64,000 nt of DNA from Deltaproteobacteria bacterium (GCA_020848905.1 JADLHG010000042.1:124001-188000), one strand, 5' to 3'; counted from the first letter of the stretch, positions 8,632 to 17,872 are shown. The notes: a model not told the origin generated them from the letters alone. Translations and numbers: made by a program.

Positions 8632-9648
8632 TCAGAAGGCGGGACAGACGCGCGGGGGCGACGCGCAGGGGACGTGCGGAAGCGCGACAACCTCCAGCGC
8701 TCCGCCTCCCGCCAGGAGCACCTGGGTGCCAGGGTCAGCGCAGGAGCGGTGAAGGTAGCCGAGGGCCACCACCGCGCCGCACTCGGGAGACCAGCTCGAG
8801 GAGGTCACCCTCCCGGCGTCGGGACGCAGAGCGGTCGCGAGGACTTCGCCCGGCTCGGGGAGCCGCTCCCCGCTGCCGCGCAGCCCCACCAGACGGTGGG
8901 CGACCTCCCCTCGGCTCTTCACCCGGCAGATGGGCTCCTGGCCCACGTAGCAGCCCTTCGTGAAGCTGACGGCCCCGAGCTGCCCGGCCTCGAGCAGCAG
9001 GACCTCCTCGGAGAGCTCCGCCCCGAGGCGCGGCGTGCCGGCCTCGATCCGGCAGGTCTCGAAGGTGGCGGCGTCTCCGAGCACGGCCCCGCCGGCGGTG
9101 AAATGCTCGAGGAGTCCCGCCAGGCTCCCCGGTCGTCCCAGCACGAGCCAGCCAGGGGCCGCGAGCTGATCGTCGCCGAGGACGGTCACCGCTGCCTCCC
9201 CGAGGAGCGACGCCCGATGCGTGTACGGAGGAAGGGGCTCGGGCAGGCCGAGCAGGGATCGTGCGCGCTCCACCTCGGGCCCGTAGAGGCCGACGACGTC
9301 GGCCGCCTCCGATCGCACCTCCACGCGGTCCATCACGGCGTACCGGCCGAGCGCCCCCTCGAGTCGCGAGGCTCCCTCCGCCGGGACGAGCAGCCGGAAG
9401 TCCTCCGCGTCGCAGAGGACGGTCAACGGCGTGATGACCTTCCCCTTCGGTGTGAGGAGCGCCGCGGGGGCCGCCTCCCCCGGCCTCAGAGAGCGGACGT
9501 CCGCCGTGAGCAGCCGCTGGAGAAAGGAGGACGCGTCGGGCCCGACGACGCGCAGGAGCCCGAAGAGCTCTGCGAGCGGCAGGACCGCCAGGCCGTGTCG
9601 CGCCGCCCGTGCCGCGCCGTCCTCGCCCTCGAGCCCCGCCGACCGCAT
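8632..9648 (-). CDS. ygfZ: YgfZ/GcvT-fold folate-binding protein
   Basis: 338 aa. It has the GcvT-like aminomethyltransferase fold and the YgfZ signature KGCYVGQE, whose Cys is needed in folate-dependent repair and maturation of iron-sulphur enzymes. The N-terminal part LRVVGPDASSFLQRLLTADV is also typical. It is cytoplasmic. The ATG at 9648 shares one base with the TGA of the 74-aa gene upstream, so translation is probably coupled. YgfZ proteins act with MiaB-type radical SAM enzymes; the divergent radical SAM gene at 10051 is notable but a functional link is inference. Confidence 0.9.
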   Translation of the reverse strand: MRSAGLEGEDGAARAARHGLAVLPLAELFGLLRVVGPDASSFLQRLLTADVRSLRPGEAAPAALLTPKGKVITPLTVLCDAEDFRLLVPAEGASRLEGALGRYAVMDRVEVRSEAADVVGLYGPEVERARSLLGLPEPLPPYTHRASLLGEAAVTVLGDDQLAAPGWLVLGRPGSLAGLLEHFTAGGAVLGDAATFETCRIEAGTPRLGAELSEEVLLLEAGQLGAVSFTKGCYVGQEPICRVKSRGEVAHRLVGLRGSGERLPEPGEVLATALRPDAGRVTSSSWSPECGAVVALGYLHRSCADPGTQVLLAGGGALEVVALPHVPCASPPRVCPAF

Positions 9649-9872
9649 CACCCGCCCGTCCTTCGGATCTGCGCCAGCGTGGGCCGATCCCGGAAGAGCA
9701 CCGTCTTGAGCACCACGAGCCGCGCCATCTCCGTCTCTTCGAGTCGCCCGAGCCGCTCGACCAGGGCCGTGAACTCGCCGTCGCAGGCTTCGAAGGCCAC
9801 CCGGTCGAGGCGTACCATCCCGCCACGACCGAAGTAATCGAAGAGCTCGAGGTACTCTTGATACGGGGACAT
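9648..9872 (-). CDS. Small conserved-looking hypothetical protein
   Basis: 74 aa from ATG 9872 (MSPYQEYLELFDYFGRGG). The upstream in-frame extension is low-complexity and unlikely to be coding. The protein is predicted mostly helical and soluble, with no family I recognise. Its stop overlaps the ygfZ start (TGATG), so the two form one translationally coupled unit. It is divergent from the radical SAM gene, with 178 bp between starts. Confidence 0.65.
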   Translation of the reverse strand: MSPYQEYLELFDYFGRGGMVRLDRVAFEACDGEFTALVERLGRLEETEMARLVVLKTVLFRDRPTLAQIRRTGG

Positions 9873-9974
9873 GGCGTGGGTGGTAGCACCGGTTCCCAGG
9901 AGCGGCAAGCGCGCGGCGCGAGGAGGCGCCCCGTGCCGGCCCGCGCACGACGCGTCCCCGGCTCGTGCGGGCCC

Positions 9975-10004
9975 TTGCCCGCCGGGCGCTGCCTGCGCTA
10001 GAAA
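9975..10004 (+). promoter_or_regulatory. Weak sigma-70-like promoter of the radical SAM gene
   Basis: TTGCCC (9975-9980) and TAGAAA (9999-10004) are 18 bp apart, upstream of the ATG at 10051. Confidence 0.3.
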
Positions 10005-10050
10005 GGCCGCGGTCGGCGAGCGGTCCCGCTGCCACCTCCGAGGCCCCGGC

Positions 10051-11097
10051 ATGGCACCAGTAGAGCTCGAGCTTGAGCACACTCCGGTCCCCCGGCCTCC
10101 GTCGGGGGCCTGGCTCTCGGCCTACGACGTGGCGAAGGTCGCCTTCTTCCTCTTCGGATTCCCGCGCAACGGCTTCGGGTCGGTGGACGTCACGAGCCGC
10201 TGCAACCTGCGCTGCCGGCACTGCTACTACTTCGCCGGCCCGGAAGAGGACCTCCCGCGCGAGCTGAGCGCCGATCAATGGGAGGCTCGCCTGCAGGAGC
10301 TCCGACGCTCCAACTCGCGCTGGCAGTTCCCGTTCTTCAACTGCACCTGGGTCGGAGGCGACCCGCTACTCCGGCAGGATGTCATCGCGCGCTGCAAGCC
10401 GTACTTCCGGTACAACACCATCGTCACCAACGGCACCATCCCGCTTCCCAACTGGCCTGACGTCAACTGGTACATCTCGATCGACGGCGACGAGACGCTG
10501 CACGAGGAGCTGCGAGACCCGTCGGGCCACTTCCGGCGTAACGGACGCCCCGGCATCTACCGTCGGATCGTCGATAACGTCTCCCGGAACCGGCACCTCG
10601 GCGTCACGATCGCGTACTGCATTACGCGAGACAACGTCCGCTGCATCGAGCAGGTCGTAAAGGACTGGAATGCGGCCGGCGCGAAACACATCACCTTCGA
10701 CTTCTTCACGCCGGTCGCGGGCCTCGACGACCGGATGTGGCTCGACTTCGCCGAGCGCGACGCGGTGCTCGACAAGCTGGTGGCCCTGCGACGGATCTAC
10801 GGTGACTTCTTCGTCATCCCGGAGCGCGTGCTGCGGCTGATGCGCTCGGACCGTTGCCGCGAGGTCACCGCGACCTGCCTGCTGGCACGGCGTTCGTTTG
10901 CCCTCGACGCGGGCGGTCGCCAGAAGGGCAAGTGCGTCATGGGGGACGCCGCGGACTGCAGTCGCTGCGGCTGCGTCGTGCCGTTCTACCTCCGCTCCCT
11001 CACCGATCGCCCCCTGATCCTCGGGGACGTGGGACGCGAGCTCGCCACCGCGGGCCGGCGCCTCGCCTCGGACCTGGCCGCACACGTTCTCCCCTGA
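10051..11097 (+). CDS. Radical SAM protein with SPASM-like Cys-rich C-terminus
   Basis: 348 aa. The motif CNLRCRHC near residue 52 gives the CxxxCxxC that binds the SAM-cleaving 4Fe-4S cluster. A GGDP-type motif (WVGGDPLLR) follows. The C-terminal Cys group (CREVTATC, GKC, DCSRCGC) suggests an auxiliary cluster as in SPASM-type enzymes. The substrate is unknown; such enzymes modify peptides, lipids or small molecules. ATG 10051 was chosen because the upstream in-frame sequence is Arg/Ala/Pro-rich. A TolC-like gene follows after 11 bp, so they probably form an operon, hinting at export of the product (inference). Confidence 0.88.
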   Translation: MAPVELELEHTPVPRPPSGAWLSAYDVAKVAFFLFGFPRNGFGSVDVTSRCNLRCRHCYYFAGPEEDLPRELSADQWEARLQELRRSNSRWQFPFFNCTWVGGDPLLRQDVIARCKPYFRYNTIVTNGTIPLPNWPDVNWYISIDGDETLHEELRDPSGHFRRNGRPGIYRRIVDNVSRNRHLGVTIAYCITRDNVRCIEQVVKDWNAAGAKHITFDFFTPVAGLDDRMWLDFAERDAVLDKLVALRRIYGDFFVIPERVLRLMRSDRCREVTATCLLARRSFALDAGGRQKGKCVMGDAADCSRCGCVVPFYLRSLTDRPLILGDVGRELATAGRRLASDLAAHVLP

Positions 11098-11108
11098 GCA
11101 TCCGACCC

Positions 11109-12575
11109 ATGCCCATGCACCTTCCTCGCTCCTCCTCGATGCCGCGCGCAGTCCCGCGCCGACGGACCGCAGGCCCCCGGCTCCTCGCGGCTTTGGCCCT
11201 CCTCGCAGCGGCAGCCCCGGCCCACGCCCAGGAGGGGAAATCGTCCCCGGCTGCGACGGGTCTACGGCTCACGCTGGCGCAGCTCATCACGCAGGCGCGG
11301 CAGAAATACCCCGGCGTGGAGGCCGCGCAGCGCGCGCTCGAAGGGATGGAGGCACAGCTCTATCGCGCCAAGTGGGCCTGGCTCCCGCAGGGCCAGATGC
11401 GCGGCTTCGTGGCCCCCTCTCCCGACATCAAGTGTCTGGACCAGAACGGAAAACCCAGCACGACCAACTGCTTCAGCACGACCAGCGTGGACGCCCGCTC
11501 CTTCAACATCTCGGGGATCCTCGCCCGGATCGAGCTCGACGTCGGCGTCCCGCTCTACACCTTCGGCAAGCTGGCGGCGGCGCGGCAGGCCGCCGCAGCC
11601 GGCGTGGACCTGCGGCGAGAGCTCGTGCGCGCGACGGGAGACGACCTGGAACTCAAGGTCACCCGCGCCTACTTCGGCCTCAAGCTCGCCCGAGAGATCC
11701 TGCGCACCGTGCGCGAAGGGAAGACGCACCTCGTGAAGGCGAAGGAGAAGATCGAGAAGGATCTGGACGACGGAGAGGGCGACTCGACGGTCACGGACCT
11801 GCTACGGATCCAGACCTTCACCGCCGAGGTGGACGCGCGCATCGGCGAAGGCGAGAAGGGCGAACGGATCGCGCATGCGGCGCTGGGCATGATGGCGGGC
11901 CTCACGGGCCAGGCCTTCGACGTGGACTCGGCCGTGCTGGATCCGATCCCCGGGAAGCTCGACCGCGTCGGCGCCTACCTGCAGCTCGCGCGGCAGCACC
12001 GGCCCGAGACGCACATGGTCGCGGCGGCGGTCAAGGCCGCGCGCGCCGGGGCGGCCGTCGAGAAGGCCGGCTTCTTCCCCGACTTCGTCCTCGTGGCCTA
12101 CCTCGGCTACGCGGTGGCCACGAGCGCCGACGACCCGCAGAACGCGTTCTTCAACGACCCGCTCAACTTCTTCGGCGCGGGCTTCGGACTCGCCATGCGC
12201 TGGAATCTGGACACGGTGCAGCAGGTGGGGCGCTACCGCGCGGCGCGGGCCCTCGCGCGGGAGACCGAGGCGCGCCGGGCCGAGGGCCTGGCGGCCATCG
12301 ACCTCGAGATCCGTCGAGAGTACCTGGAGCTGGCCGAGGCCCAGACGCGCCTGCAGGCCACCGACCGCGGCCAGAAGGCGGCCCGCAAGTGGCTCGTCGC
12401 CACCTCGCAGAACCTGAGCGCCGGTCTCGCCGAACCGAAGGACCTCACCGACGCGCTGCTGGCCTTCTTCCAGCTCCGCGTGCGCTACCTGCAGGCGATC
12501 CACGACGTGAACGTGGGCTGGGCCGTGCTCGGCCGGGTGGTGGGCCTCGCCGCCCGCCGGATCGCGACGCCATGA
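11109..12575 (+). CDS. TolC-family outer-membrane efflux protein
   Basis: 488 aa. An N-terminal signal peptide ends at APAHAQ. The rest is long alpha-helical segments with the OEP-family pattern (LTLAQLITQARQKYP near the N-terminus; NLDTVQQVGRYRAARAL in the second half). Two OEP repeats form a trimeric outer-membrane and periplasmic tunnel for type I or RND export. No periplasmic adaptor or inner-membrane pump gene adjoins it. It is the second gene after the radical SAM protein. Confidence 0.85.
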   Translation: MPMHLPRSSSMPRAVPRRRTAGPRLLAALALLAAAAPAHAQEGKSSPAATGLRLTLAQLITQARQKYPGVEAAQRALEGMEAQLYRAKWAWLPQGQMRGFVAPSPDIKCLDQNGKPSTTNCFSTTSVDARSFNISGILARIELDVGVPLYTFGKLAAARQAAAAGVDLRRELVRATGDDLELKVTRAYFGLKLAREILRTVREGKTHLVKAKEKIEKDLDDGEGDSTVTDLLRIQTFTAEVDARIGEGEKGERIAHAALGMMAGLTGQAFDVDSAVLDPIPGKLDRVGAYLQLARQHRPETHMVAAAVKAARAGAAVEKAGFFPDFVLVAYLGYAVATSADDPQNAFFNDPLNFFGAGFGLAMRWNLDTVQQVGRYRAARALARETEARRAEGLAAIDLEIRREYLELAEAQTRLQATDRGQKAARKWLVATSQNLSAGLAEPKDLTDALLAFFQLRVRYLQAIHDVNVGWAVLGRVVGLAARRIATP

Positions 12576-12721
12576 CGGCCGGAGCGCAGCCCTCCGCACG
12601 CAAAAAAGCGGACAACCCACGCGGCCGGTGGTACATCTCGGGCTGTGAACGAGGGTTGTGACTGTTGCACGGTCGACGCACCCCCCTCGAAAAAAATCGA
12701 TTAATTTCCACCGGCCCGTTA

Positions 12722-12737
12722 TGGCATGGGGTATGCA
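12722..12737 (+). promoter_or_regulatory. Weak sigma-54-like site upstream of mlaC-like gene
   Basis: TGGCATG-N4-ATGCA keeps exact GG-N10-GC spacing with two mismatches to the RpoN consensus. It lies 39 bp before the ATG at 12776, downstream of an AT-rich patch. Two-mismatch matches occur by chance, so this is tentative. Confidence 0.3.
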
Positions 12738-12775
12738 TCGCCGCAGGGCAGCACATGCCTCCGGGAGGCCTGACC

Positions 12776-13390
12776 ATGACGAACCTGCACCGCCTCGCAC
12801 TTCTCCTCTCGCTCCCCGCGCTGCTCTGGACCGGCAGGGCGCTGGCCCTGGCCGACGGCCCGACCCAGGCGCTCCGCCGGACCAACACGCAGATCTCCGC
12901 CCTGCTCCGCAAGAAGGTTCGGGGGGGGTCGGAGCAGGAGAAGCAGGTCAAGCGCAAGCTCAAGGAGACCGTCAACTCCTTCCTGGACTTCGAGGAGCTG
13001 GCGCGCCTCGCGCTCGGCCGCCACTGGGAGGGACGCACCCCGAAGCAGCGCGCCGAGTTTGTGGGGATCCTGCGCGAGCTGATCGAACGCAGCTACCTCA
13101 AGCAGATCCGCGGGAACCTCGACTACAAGCTCGACTACCGTGGCGAGCAGATCACGGGCGACAGCGCGCACGTCCACACGGTCGCGAAGGTGGTGAAGGA
13201 CGGCCGCGCCGAGGAGGTCAGCATCGACTACAAGATGCGTCGGGTGCAGGGCACCTGGCTCGTCTTCGACGTCGTGACCGACGACGTCAGCATCGTGCGA
13301 AACTACAAGTCCCAGTTCAACCGCATCATCGTGCGCGAGTCGTACGACGCGCTGGTAAAGAAGATGCGGCGCAAGCTCGAGACCATCTAA
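12776..13390 (+). CDS. mlaC: MlaC/Ttg2D-type periplasmic phospholipid-binding protein
   Basis: 204 aa. The signal peptide ends at RALALA. The family pattern is clear: FLDFEELARLALGRHW, then TPKQRAEFVGILRELIERSYLKQI, and TWLVFDVVTDDVSIVRNYKSQF near the C-terminus. MlaC shuttles phospholipids across the periplasm between the outer membrane and the MlaFEDB complex. GGGAGG precedes the ATG. It stands apart from mlaEFD (56404-59608), an unusual split. A lipoprotein gene starts 8 bp downstream. Confidence 0.88.
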   Translation: MTNLHRLALLLSLPALLWTGRALALADGPTQALRRTNTQISALLRKKVRGGSEQEKQVKRKLKETVNSFLDFEELARLALGRHWEGRTPKQRAEFVGILRELIERSYLKQIRGNLDYKLDYRGEQITGDSAHVHTVAKVVKDGRAEEVSIDYKMRRVQGTWLVFDVVTDDVSIVRNYKSQFNRIIVRESYDALVKKMRRKLETI

Positions 13391-13398
13391 CGTTCGCC

Positions 13399-14694
13399 GT
13401 GCGTCGGCACGTCCAGCCTCGCCCCCTCCTCCCCCATCGCCATCGCCCGACAACCCGCTGGCGGGCCACCCACGCTGCGCTCCTGACCCTGCTGCTCGCC
13501 GCGTGCGGACGTCCCGAGGTAGACGGCTTCCTGAGCAAGCCGATCCCGCTGCGCCTCGCCCGGGGAATGGCCTTTGCCCTGATCCGCTACGGCGAAGGCC
13601 CGCCGCTCACCGCGCTGCTCGACAGCGCCGCCCCGGTGAGCGCTCTCGCCGCGGGCGGAGGCGCGGCGGCACCTCACCGTCGGGACGCGCTGCGCCTGCT
13701 GGACGCGGAGCATCCCGAGGTGACGCGCTTCATGGTCGCCGACCAGGACACCTACGAAGTTCCGATGCACGGCGTGGGGCTCGACCATGCGCAACCCATC
13801 CAGGCCGTCGTGGGCGCCCCCTTGCTCTCGCTCTTCTCGGTTCGGCTGAGCCACGCGGGCCGTCCCCCCTCGGTGACGATCCGCGACGAGATCCCGGACT
13901 CGACCGAGGAGCTCGCGGGCGACTGCGACCCCTGGCAGATGGTCCGCCCAACGGGTGCCGGGTCCACGAGCCCATGCCCCGCCATCTTTCTCACGAGGCG
14001 ACTGGGGGGAGGGATCCTGAGCCTGGGCGGCGTCGAGCAACGAACGCCCGCCTCGAGGCTAGCCGTCCCTGTCTGCATGCTCGCCGCGCCTTTCGACCCC
14101 CGATCCGACAAGCCGGAGCGGATCGGACCTGGCGGCGTGCCCGCGACGGCCGTCCTCTCCACCGGGCTTGGCGTGTCGGTGATCGCCCGCTCCACCTTCG
14201 AGCGTCTCCGCGCGGCAGACCCCACGATCCCCGAACAGGTCGGACACACCCTGAACCTTCCCTCGGGACCGGAGTCGGTTTCCCTGACCCGCATCTCGCG
14301 GCTGAGCCTCGTCTCCGACGAGTCTCGAGATCTGGGTCCGTGCGCGGAACAGGCGCGTCGCCGGCGCTTGCTCGTGGCCAACCGGGCGACGGCCATCCCG
14401 AGCGACCTCGACCAGTACGGAGCGAGCGTGGCGGAGCTTCTCGCGCCGGTCGAGCTCGCCGTGCTGAGAGACGACGCCCCGCTCCTCCAGGGGCTGCGGC
14501 AGGAGCTCCGCACCACCGTCCCCGACGTGGACCTCGTGCTGGGGGCGAGCGTGCTCGCAAACTTCGACGTGGATCTGGACTACCCCTCCGAACGCACGAT
14601 CCTGCGCTGTGCCGCGACAGCCGCGGGTTCCCCCTGCCGCGTCCTGCCCCATTGCTCCGGTCGTGGTGACCGGCCGGCCTGCCTGCAGGACTAG
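13399..14694 (+). CDS. Lipoprotein with two degenerate retropepsin-like lobes
   Basis: 431 aa from GTG 13399, 8 bp after mlaC. The lipobox is LLLAAC. The first lobe has LLDSAAPVSAL (Asp75 in a D-S-A in place of D-T/S-G) followed by VVGAPLLSLFSVRL. The second has VLSTGLGVSVI (Ser254 where Asp is expected) followed by VLGASVLANFDVDLDY. Both resemble the start and end motifs of retropepsin-like aspartic proteases of the Asp_protease_2 type. The first lobe keeps a possible catalytic Asp and the second has lost it, so activity is doubtful. Cys pairs suggest disulphides. Probably anchored in the outer membrane. Family assignment is from motif reading alone. Confidence 0.6.
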   Translation: MRRHVQPRPLLPHRHRPTTRWRATHAALLTLLLAACGRPEVDGFLSKPIPLRLARGMAFALIRYGEGPPLTALLDSAAPVSALAAGGGAAAPHRRDALRLLDAEHPEVTRFMVADQDTYEVPMHGVGLDHAQPIQAVVGAPLLSLFSVRLSHAGRPPSVTIRDEIPDSTEELAGDCDPWQMVRPTGAGSTSPCPAIFLTRRLGGGILSLGGVEQRTPASRLAVPVCMLAAPFDPRSDKPERIGPGGVPATAVLSTGLGVSVIARSTFERLRAADPTIPEQVGHTLNLPSGPESVSLTRISRLSLVSDESRDLGPCAEQARRRRLLVANRATAIPSDLDQYGASVAELLAPVELAVLRDDAPLLQGLRQELRTTVPDVDLVLGASVLANFDVDLDYPSERTILRCAATAAGSPCRVLPHCSGRGDRPACLQD

Positions 14695-14756
14695 CTCCCC
14701 CGGAGCCCTGAGAGACCGCCTCCCCCCTCCTGGCCCATCTGCGCTACGCTGCGCGC

Positions 14757-16655
14757 ATGCGCACGACGCTTACTCTCGGTGGACGACCCACGTTCCTGCT
14801 CGGCGTGAACTACTGGTCCCGGGGCGGAGGCCCCCGCATGTGGGACCGCTTCGACGAGGCCCGCGTTCGCGCGGAGCTGGCCCAGATGCGGGGCATCGGC
14901 CTGAACACCTGCCGCAGCTTCGCCTTCATTCCGACCTTCATGCCGAGCCCACCGCAGGTCGCCGCCGAGCCGGTGGCGCGGCTGCGACGCTTTCTCGACC
15001 TCTGCAGCGAGACGGGGATGAGCTCCATCCCCTCCTTTTTGGTCGGGCACATGTCGGGGGAGAACTACGACTTCCCGGGCCAGGCCGGCCGCTCGCCGTA
15101 CACCGACCCCGAGGTCCTGGCCTGGCAGGAGGCGCTGGTCCGGGCCGTGGCACAGGCCGGAGCGAATCACCCCGCCGTCGCGGCGTACCTGGCCAGCAAC
15201 GAGATGCCGCTCTGGGGGGGCAAGGCCTCCCCCGAAACCATCGTCGCCTGGGCGCAGCGCCTCCGGAGCGCCCTGCGCAGCGTCGATCCGCATCGCCCGT
15301 TCAGCCTCGGCGACGGCGTGATGAACCTGAAGGGGGGCCAGAACGGTTTCGACGTGCCGAGCCTGCGGCCCATCGTGGACTTCTACGGGCCTCACACCTA
15401 CGCCGCGGACTCGGACCCCCTCCGCCAAGCGGTGAACGCGGAGTACTGCCTGCGCAGTGTGAGCTACCAGGGCCTGCCGGTGATCTTCGAGGAGTTCGGT
15501 TGCTCGTCCTGCCAGGTTTCCGAGGAGAACCAGGCTCTCTACTACCGCGAGGTGCTCCACTCCTGCCTGAGCAGCGGCGCCGCGGGAGCCCTCGGCTGGT
15601 GCTTCTCGGACTTCGACCTCGCGGACGATCCGCCGTACACGCACCACGCCTTCGAACTCGGCTTCGGCATCACCCGCGCCGACGGCAGCGAGAAGCCCGT
15701 CTGCGGCGAGCTACGCTCCTTCGCGCGGCTCGTGGAGGCCATCGACTATCCGAGCCTCCGTCCCCCGCGGCCGAACGTGGCCATTCTCGTGCCGTCCTAC
15801 TTCCACACCACCTACCCCTTCTCGTGGGAAGACCGCGACCGGATGCGCCGCACGCTCCTGCAGTCGTACCTCTTGTGCGTGGCGGCGGGCCTCGAGGCGG
15901 AGCTCGTCCCCGAGGAGGTCGACCTCGCGCCGTACAGGCTCGTCCTCCTCCCCTCCACGCAGAAGCTCCTCGCCTCCACCTGGCGCGCGCTCCTCGAGCA
16001 CGCGCGACGCGGCCACACCGTCTACTGGTCCTACTTCGGCGGCGACTACAACTTCCATCAGGGGATGTGGTGCCAGAACTTCACCGAGCTCACCGGCTGC
16101 CGCCACACGCTCCGCTACGGCTGCGCGGATCAACCGAGCGACCCGGCGGTCCTCCGCGGCAACGGCCTCGAGCTGACGGCTCGCACGACGGCCTCGGGGC
16201 CGTTCCCGCGCGCGTTTCTCCCCGTCGAGGTTCTCGACGGCACCAGGATCCTCTGCAGCGACGATCGCGGCCGTCCGGCGCTGACCCGGAAGGCCCACGG
16301 AGAGGGGCAGGTCTACCTCTGCACCTACCCATGGGAGCACTATCTCGCCGAGCAGCCCGACGTGAACCGCGAGGACCCGGCGCACACGCTCTATCGCTTC
16401 CTCGCCGAGAACGCGGGCGTCTCGAGCCCCTACCCGAGCAGCCATCCATCGGTGCAGACCCGCCTCGTGGAGTCCGCGGGGGGGCCTCTGCTCTGGGTCA
16501 CGAATCACGACTGGAGGCCGGTCCGGACCCGGCTCGACACGCCGGGGGCCAAGGCCCTGCACGGCACCGACGACGTCCTCCCCGAGGGACCGGGAGAGCT
16601 CTCGCTGCAGGCGAAGCAGGTGGCCGTCTTCCGCCTCGCGAGGCGAGGACCCTAA
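14757..16655 (+). CDS. TIM-barrel glycoside hydrolase with amidotransferase-like C-domain
   Basis: 632 aa with no signal peptide, so probably cytoplasmic. N-terminal GH5/GH42-like barrel: likely acid/base Glu in YLASNEMPLW (around residue 148) and nucleophile Glu in PVIFEEFGCS (around 249). Residues 340-540 resemble the class-I glutamine-amidotransferase-like trimerisation domain of GH42 enzymes (LLQSYLLCVAAGLEAELV, VLLPSTQKLL). A small beta domain ends the protein. The substrate is unknown (beta-galactoside or beta-mannoside type). A TACGCT hexamer ends 6 nt before the ATG and there is no Shine-Dalgarno sequence. Confidence 0.75.
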   Translation: MRTTLTLGGRPTFLLGVNYWSRGGGPRMWDRFDEARVRAELAQMRGIGLNTCRSFAFIPTFMPSPPQVAAEPVARLRRFLDLCSETGMSSIPSFLVGHMSGENYDFPGQAGRSPYTDPEVLAWQEALVRAVAQAGANHPAVAAYLASNEMPLWGGKASPETIVAWAQRLRSALRSVDPHRPFSLGDGVMNLKGGQNGFDVPSLRPIVDFYGPHTYAADSDPLRQAVNAEYCLRSVSYQGLPVIFEEFGCSSCQVSEENQALYYREVLHSCLSSGAAGALGWCFSDFDLADDPPYTHHAFELGFGITRADGSEKPVCGELRSFARLVEAIDYPSLRPPRPNVAILVPSYFHTTYPFSWEDRDRMRRTLLQSYLLCVAAGLEAELVPEEVDLAPYRLVLLPSTQKLLASTWRALLEHARRGHTVYWSYFGGDYNFHQGMWCQNFTELTGCRHTLRYGCADQPSDPAVLRGNGLELTARTTASGPFPRAFLPVEVLDGTRILCSDDRGRPALTRKAHGEGQVYLCTYPWEHYLAEQPDVNREDPAHTLYRFLAENAGVSSPYPSSHPSVQTRLVESAGGPLLWVTNHDWRPVRTRLDTPGAKALHGTDDVLPEGPGELSLQAKQVAVFRLARRGP

Positions 16656-16666
16656 GCAGGCCCTCC

Positions 16667-17740
16667 CTATTCGAACGTGACCGCGCGCTCGAAGTCCTCG
16701 GGGTTCGAGGCGGCGCTCTTGCCCACCTCGAGCTTGAGGTGCCCGGCACGGTAGAGCTCGAGCAGGTGCTGATCGAAGGTCTGCATCGCGTAGAGATCCT
16801 TGCCCTGCTCCATCACCTTGTGAAGCTCGTCCAGCCGGTCTCCACGTCGCACGTACTCGCGCACCGTACGGGTGGCACGCAGCACCTCCACCGCGGGGAT
16901 GAGCCCTAGCCCCGACTTGTTCACGAGCAGCCGGAGCGACACGATCGCGGTCAGGCAGTCCGCGAAGCGCACGCGGACCGAGTCCTGCATCTCCGACGGA
17001 AAGAGGCCCACGAACCGCTCGATGGTGCGAATCACGTCGGTCGTGTGGATCGCGCTCATGACCATGTGCCCCGTCTCGGCGGCCTTGAGACAGGTCTCGG
17101 CCGTCTCCTGCTCCCGCACCTCCCCCACCATGATCACGTCCGGGTCCTGGCGCAGAGCGGCTACCAGCGCATCCCGGTAGCTCCCCGTGTCGCTCCCCAC
17201 CTCGCGCTGCGTGATGATGCACTTGCCGTGGCCGAACAGAAACTCGATCGGGTCCTCGATCGTCACGACGTGGGCGTGGCGGGTCTCGTTGATGTACTTG
17301 AGCATCGCCGCGATGGTGGTGGATTTGCCCATCCCCGTGGCGCCGGTGACGAGGATCAGGCCCCGCCGGCTGCTCGCGATATCCCCCAGCACGCGCGGGA
17401 GGTTCAGCACCTCGAAGCTGCGCACGTCGTAGGGGATGACGCGAATCACGATCCCCACCGAGCCGCGCTGCAGGAAGACGTGGACGCGAAAGCGCCCGAT
17501 GCCGGGGATGCTGTACGAGAAGTCGCGCTCCCCGGACATTCTGGACGGCTCCCACGCCGGATCGTCGAAGAGCACGCGCGCGATGTCGATGGTGTCCTCG
17601 GGGGTCATCGGCGCGTACTTGGCCGCGAGGAGGTCGCCCTTGACCCGGTAGTGGGGCCGGTGTCCGACGGCGAAGTGGATGTCCGAGACGCCGCGCTGGA
17701 TGCCGAACGTCAGGAGCTTGATGAGCTGGTCCTTGTCCAC
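16667..17740 (-). CDS. pilT: PilT-family twitching-motility ATPase
   Basis: 357 aa from GTG 17740, preceded by GGAGGA at good spacing; the longer in-frame ORF upstream is low-complexity. It has an N-terminal PAS-like fold, then the RecA-like core with Walker A GATGMGKST, Asp box (VTIEDPIEFLFG), Walker B DPDVIMVGEVRE and His box SAIHTTD. PilT/PilU-type hexameric motors depolymerise type IV pili for gliding or twitching. No other pil genes adjoin, so PilT and PilU paralogy cannot be settled. It converges with the glycoside hydrolase (11-bp gap). Confidence 0.92.
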   Translation of the reverse strand: MDKDQLIKLLTFGIQRGVSDIHFAVGHRPHYRVKGDLLAAKYAPMTPEDTIDIARVLFDDPAWEPSRMSGERDFSYSIPGIGRFRVHVFLQRGSVGIVIRVIPYDVRSFEVLNLPRVLGDIASSRRGLILVTGATGMGKSTTIAAMLKYINETRHAHVVTIEDPIEFLFGHGKCIITQREVGSDTGSYRDALVAALRQDPDVIMVGEVREQETAETCLKAAETGHMVMSAIHTTDVIRTIERFVGLFPSEMQDSVRVRFADCLTAIVSLRLLVNKSGLGLIPAVEVLRATRTVREYVRRGDRLDELHKVMEQGKDLYAMQTFDQHLLELYRAGHLKLEVGKSAASNPEDFERAVTFE

Positions 17741-17842
17741 CCGGTCCTCCTGGGCCCGCCGTTGCCCCGGGGCCGACCTGGCCGCGCTACCCCGTGCCGC
17801 GCGCTTTCCGCCGAGATCGTCCTGATTTATCGAAGACCTAGC

Positions 17843-17870
17843 AGTGTAACAGAACCCTCGAGAGCCGCAA
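17843..17870 (-). promoter_or_regulatory. Candidate promoter of pilT
   Basis: Minus-strand TTGCGG (17870-17865) and TACACT (17848-17843) with a 16-bp spacer, about 100 bp upstream of the GTG. Confidence 0.4.
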
Positions 17871-17872
17871 GC

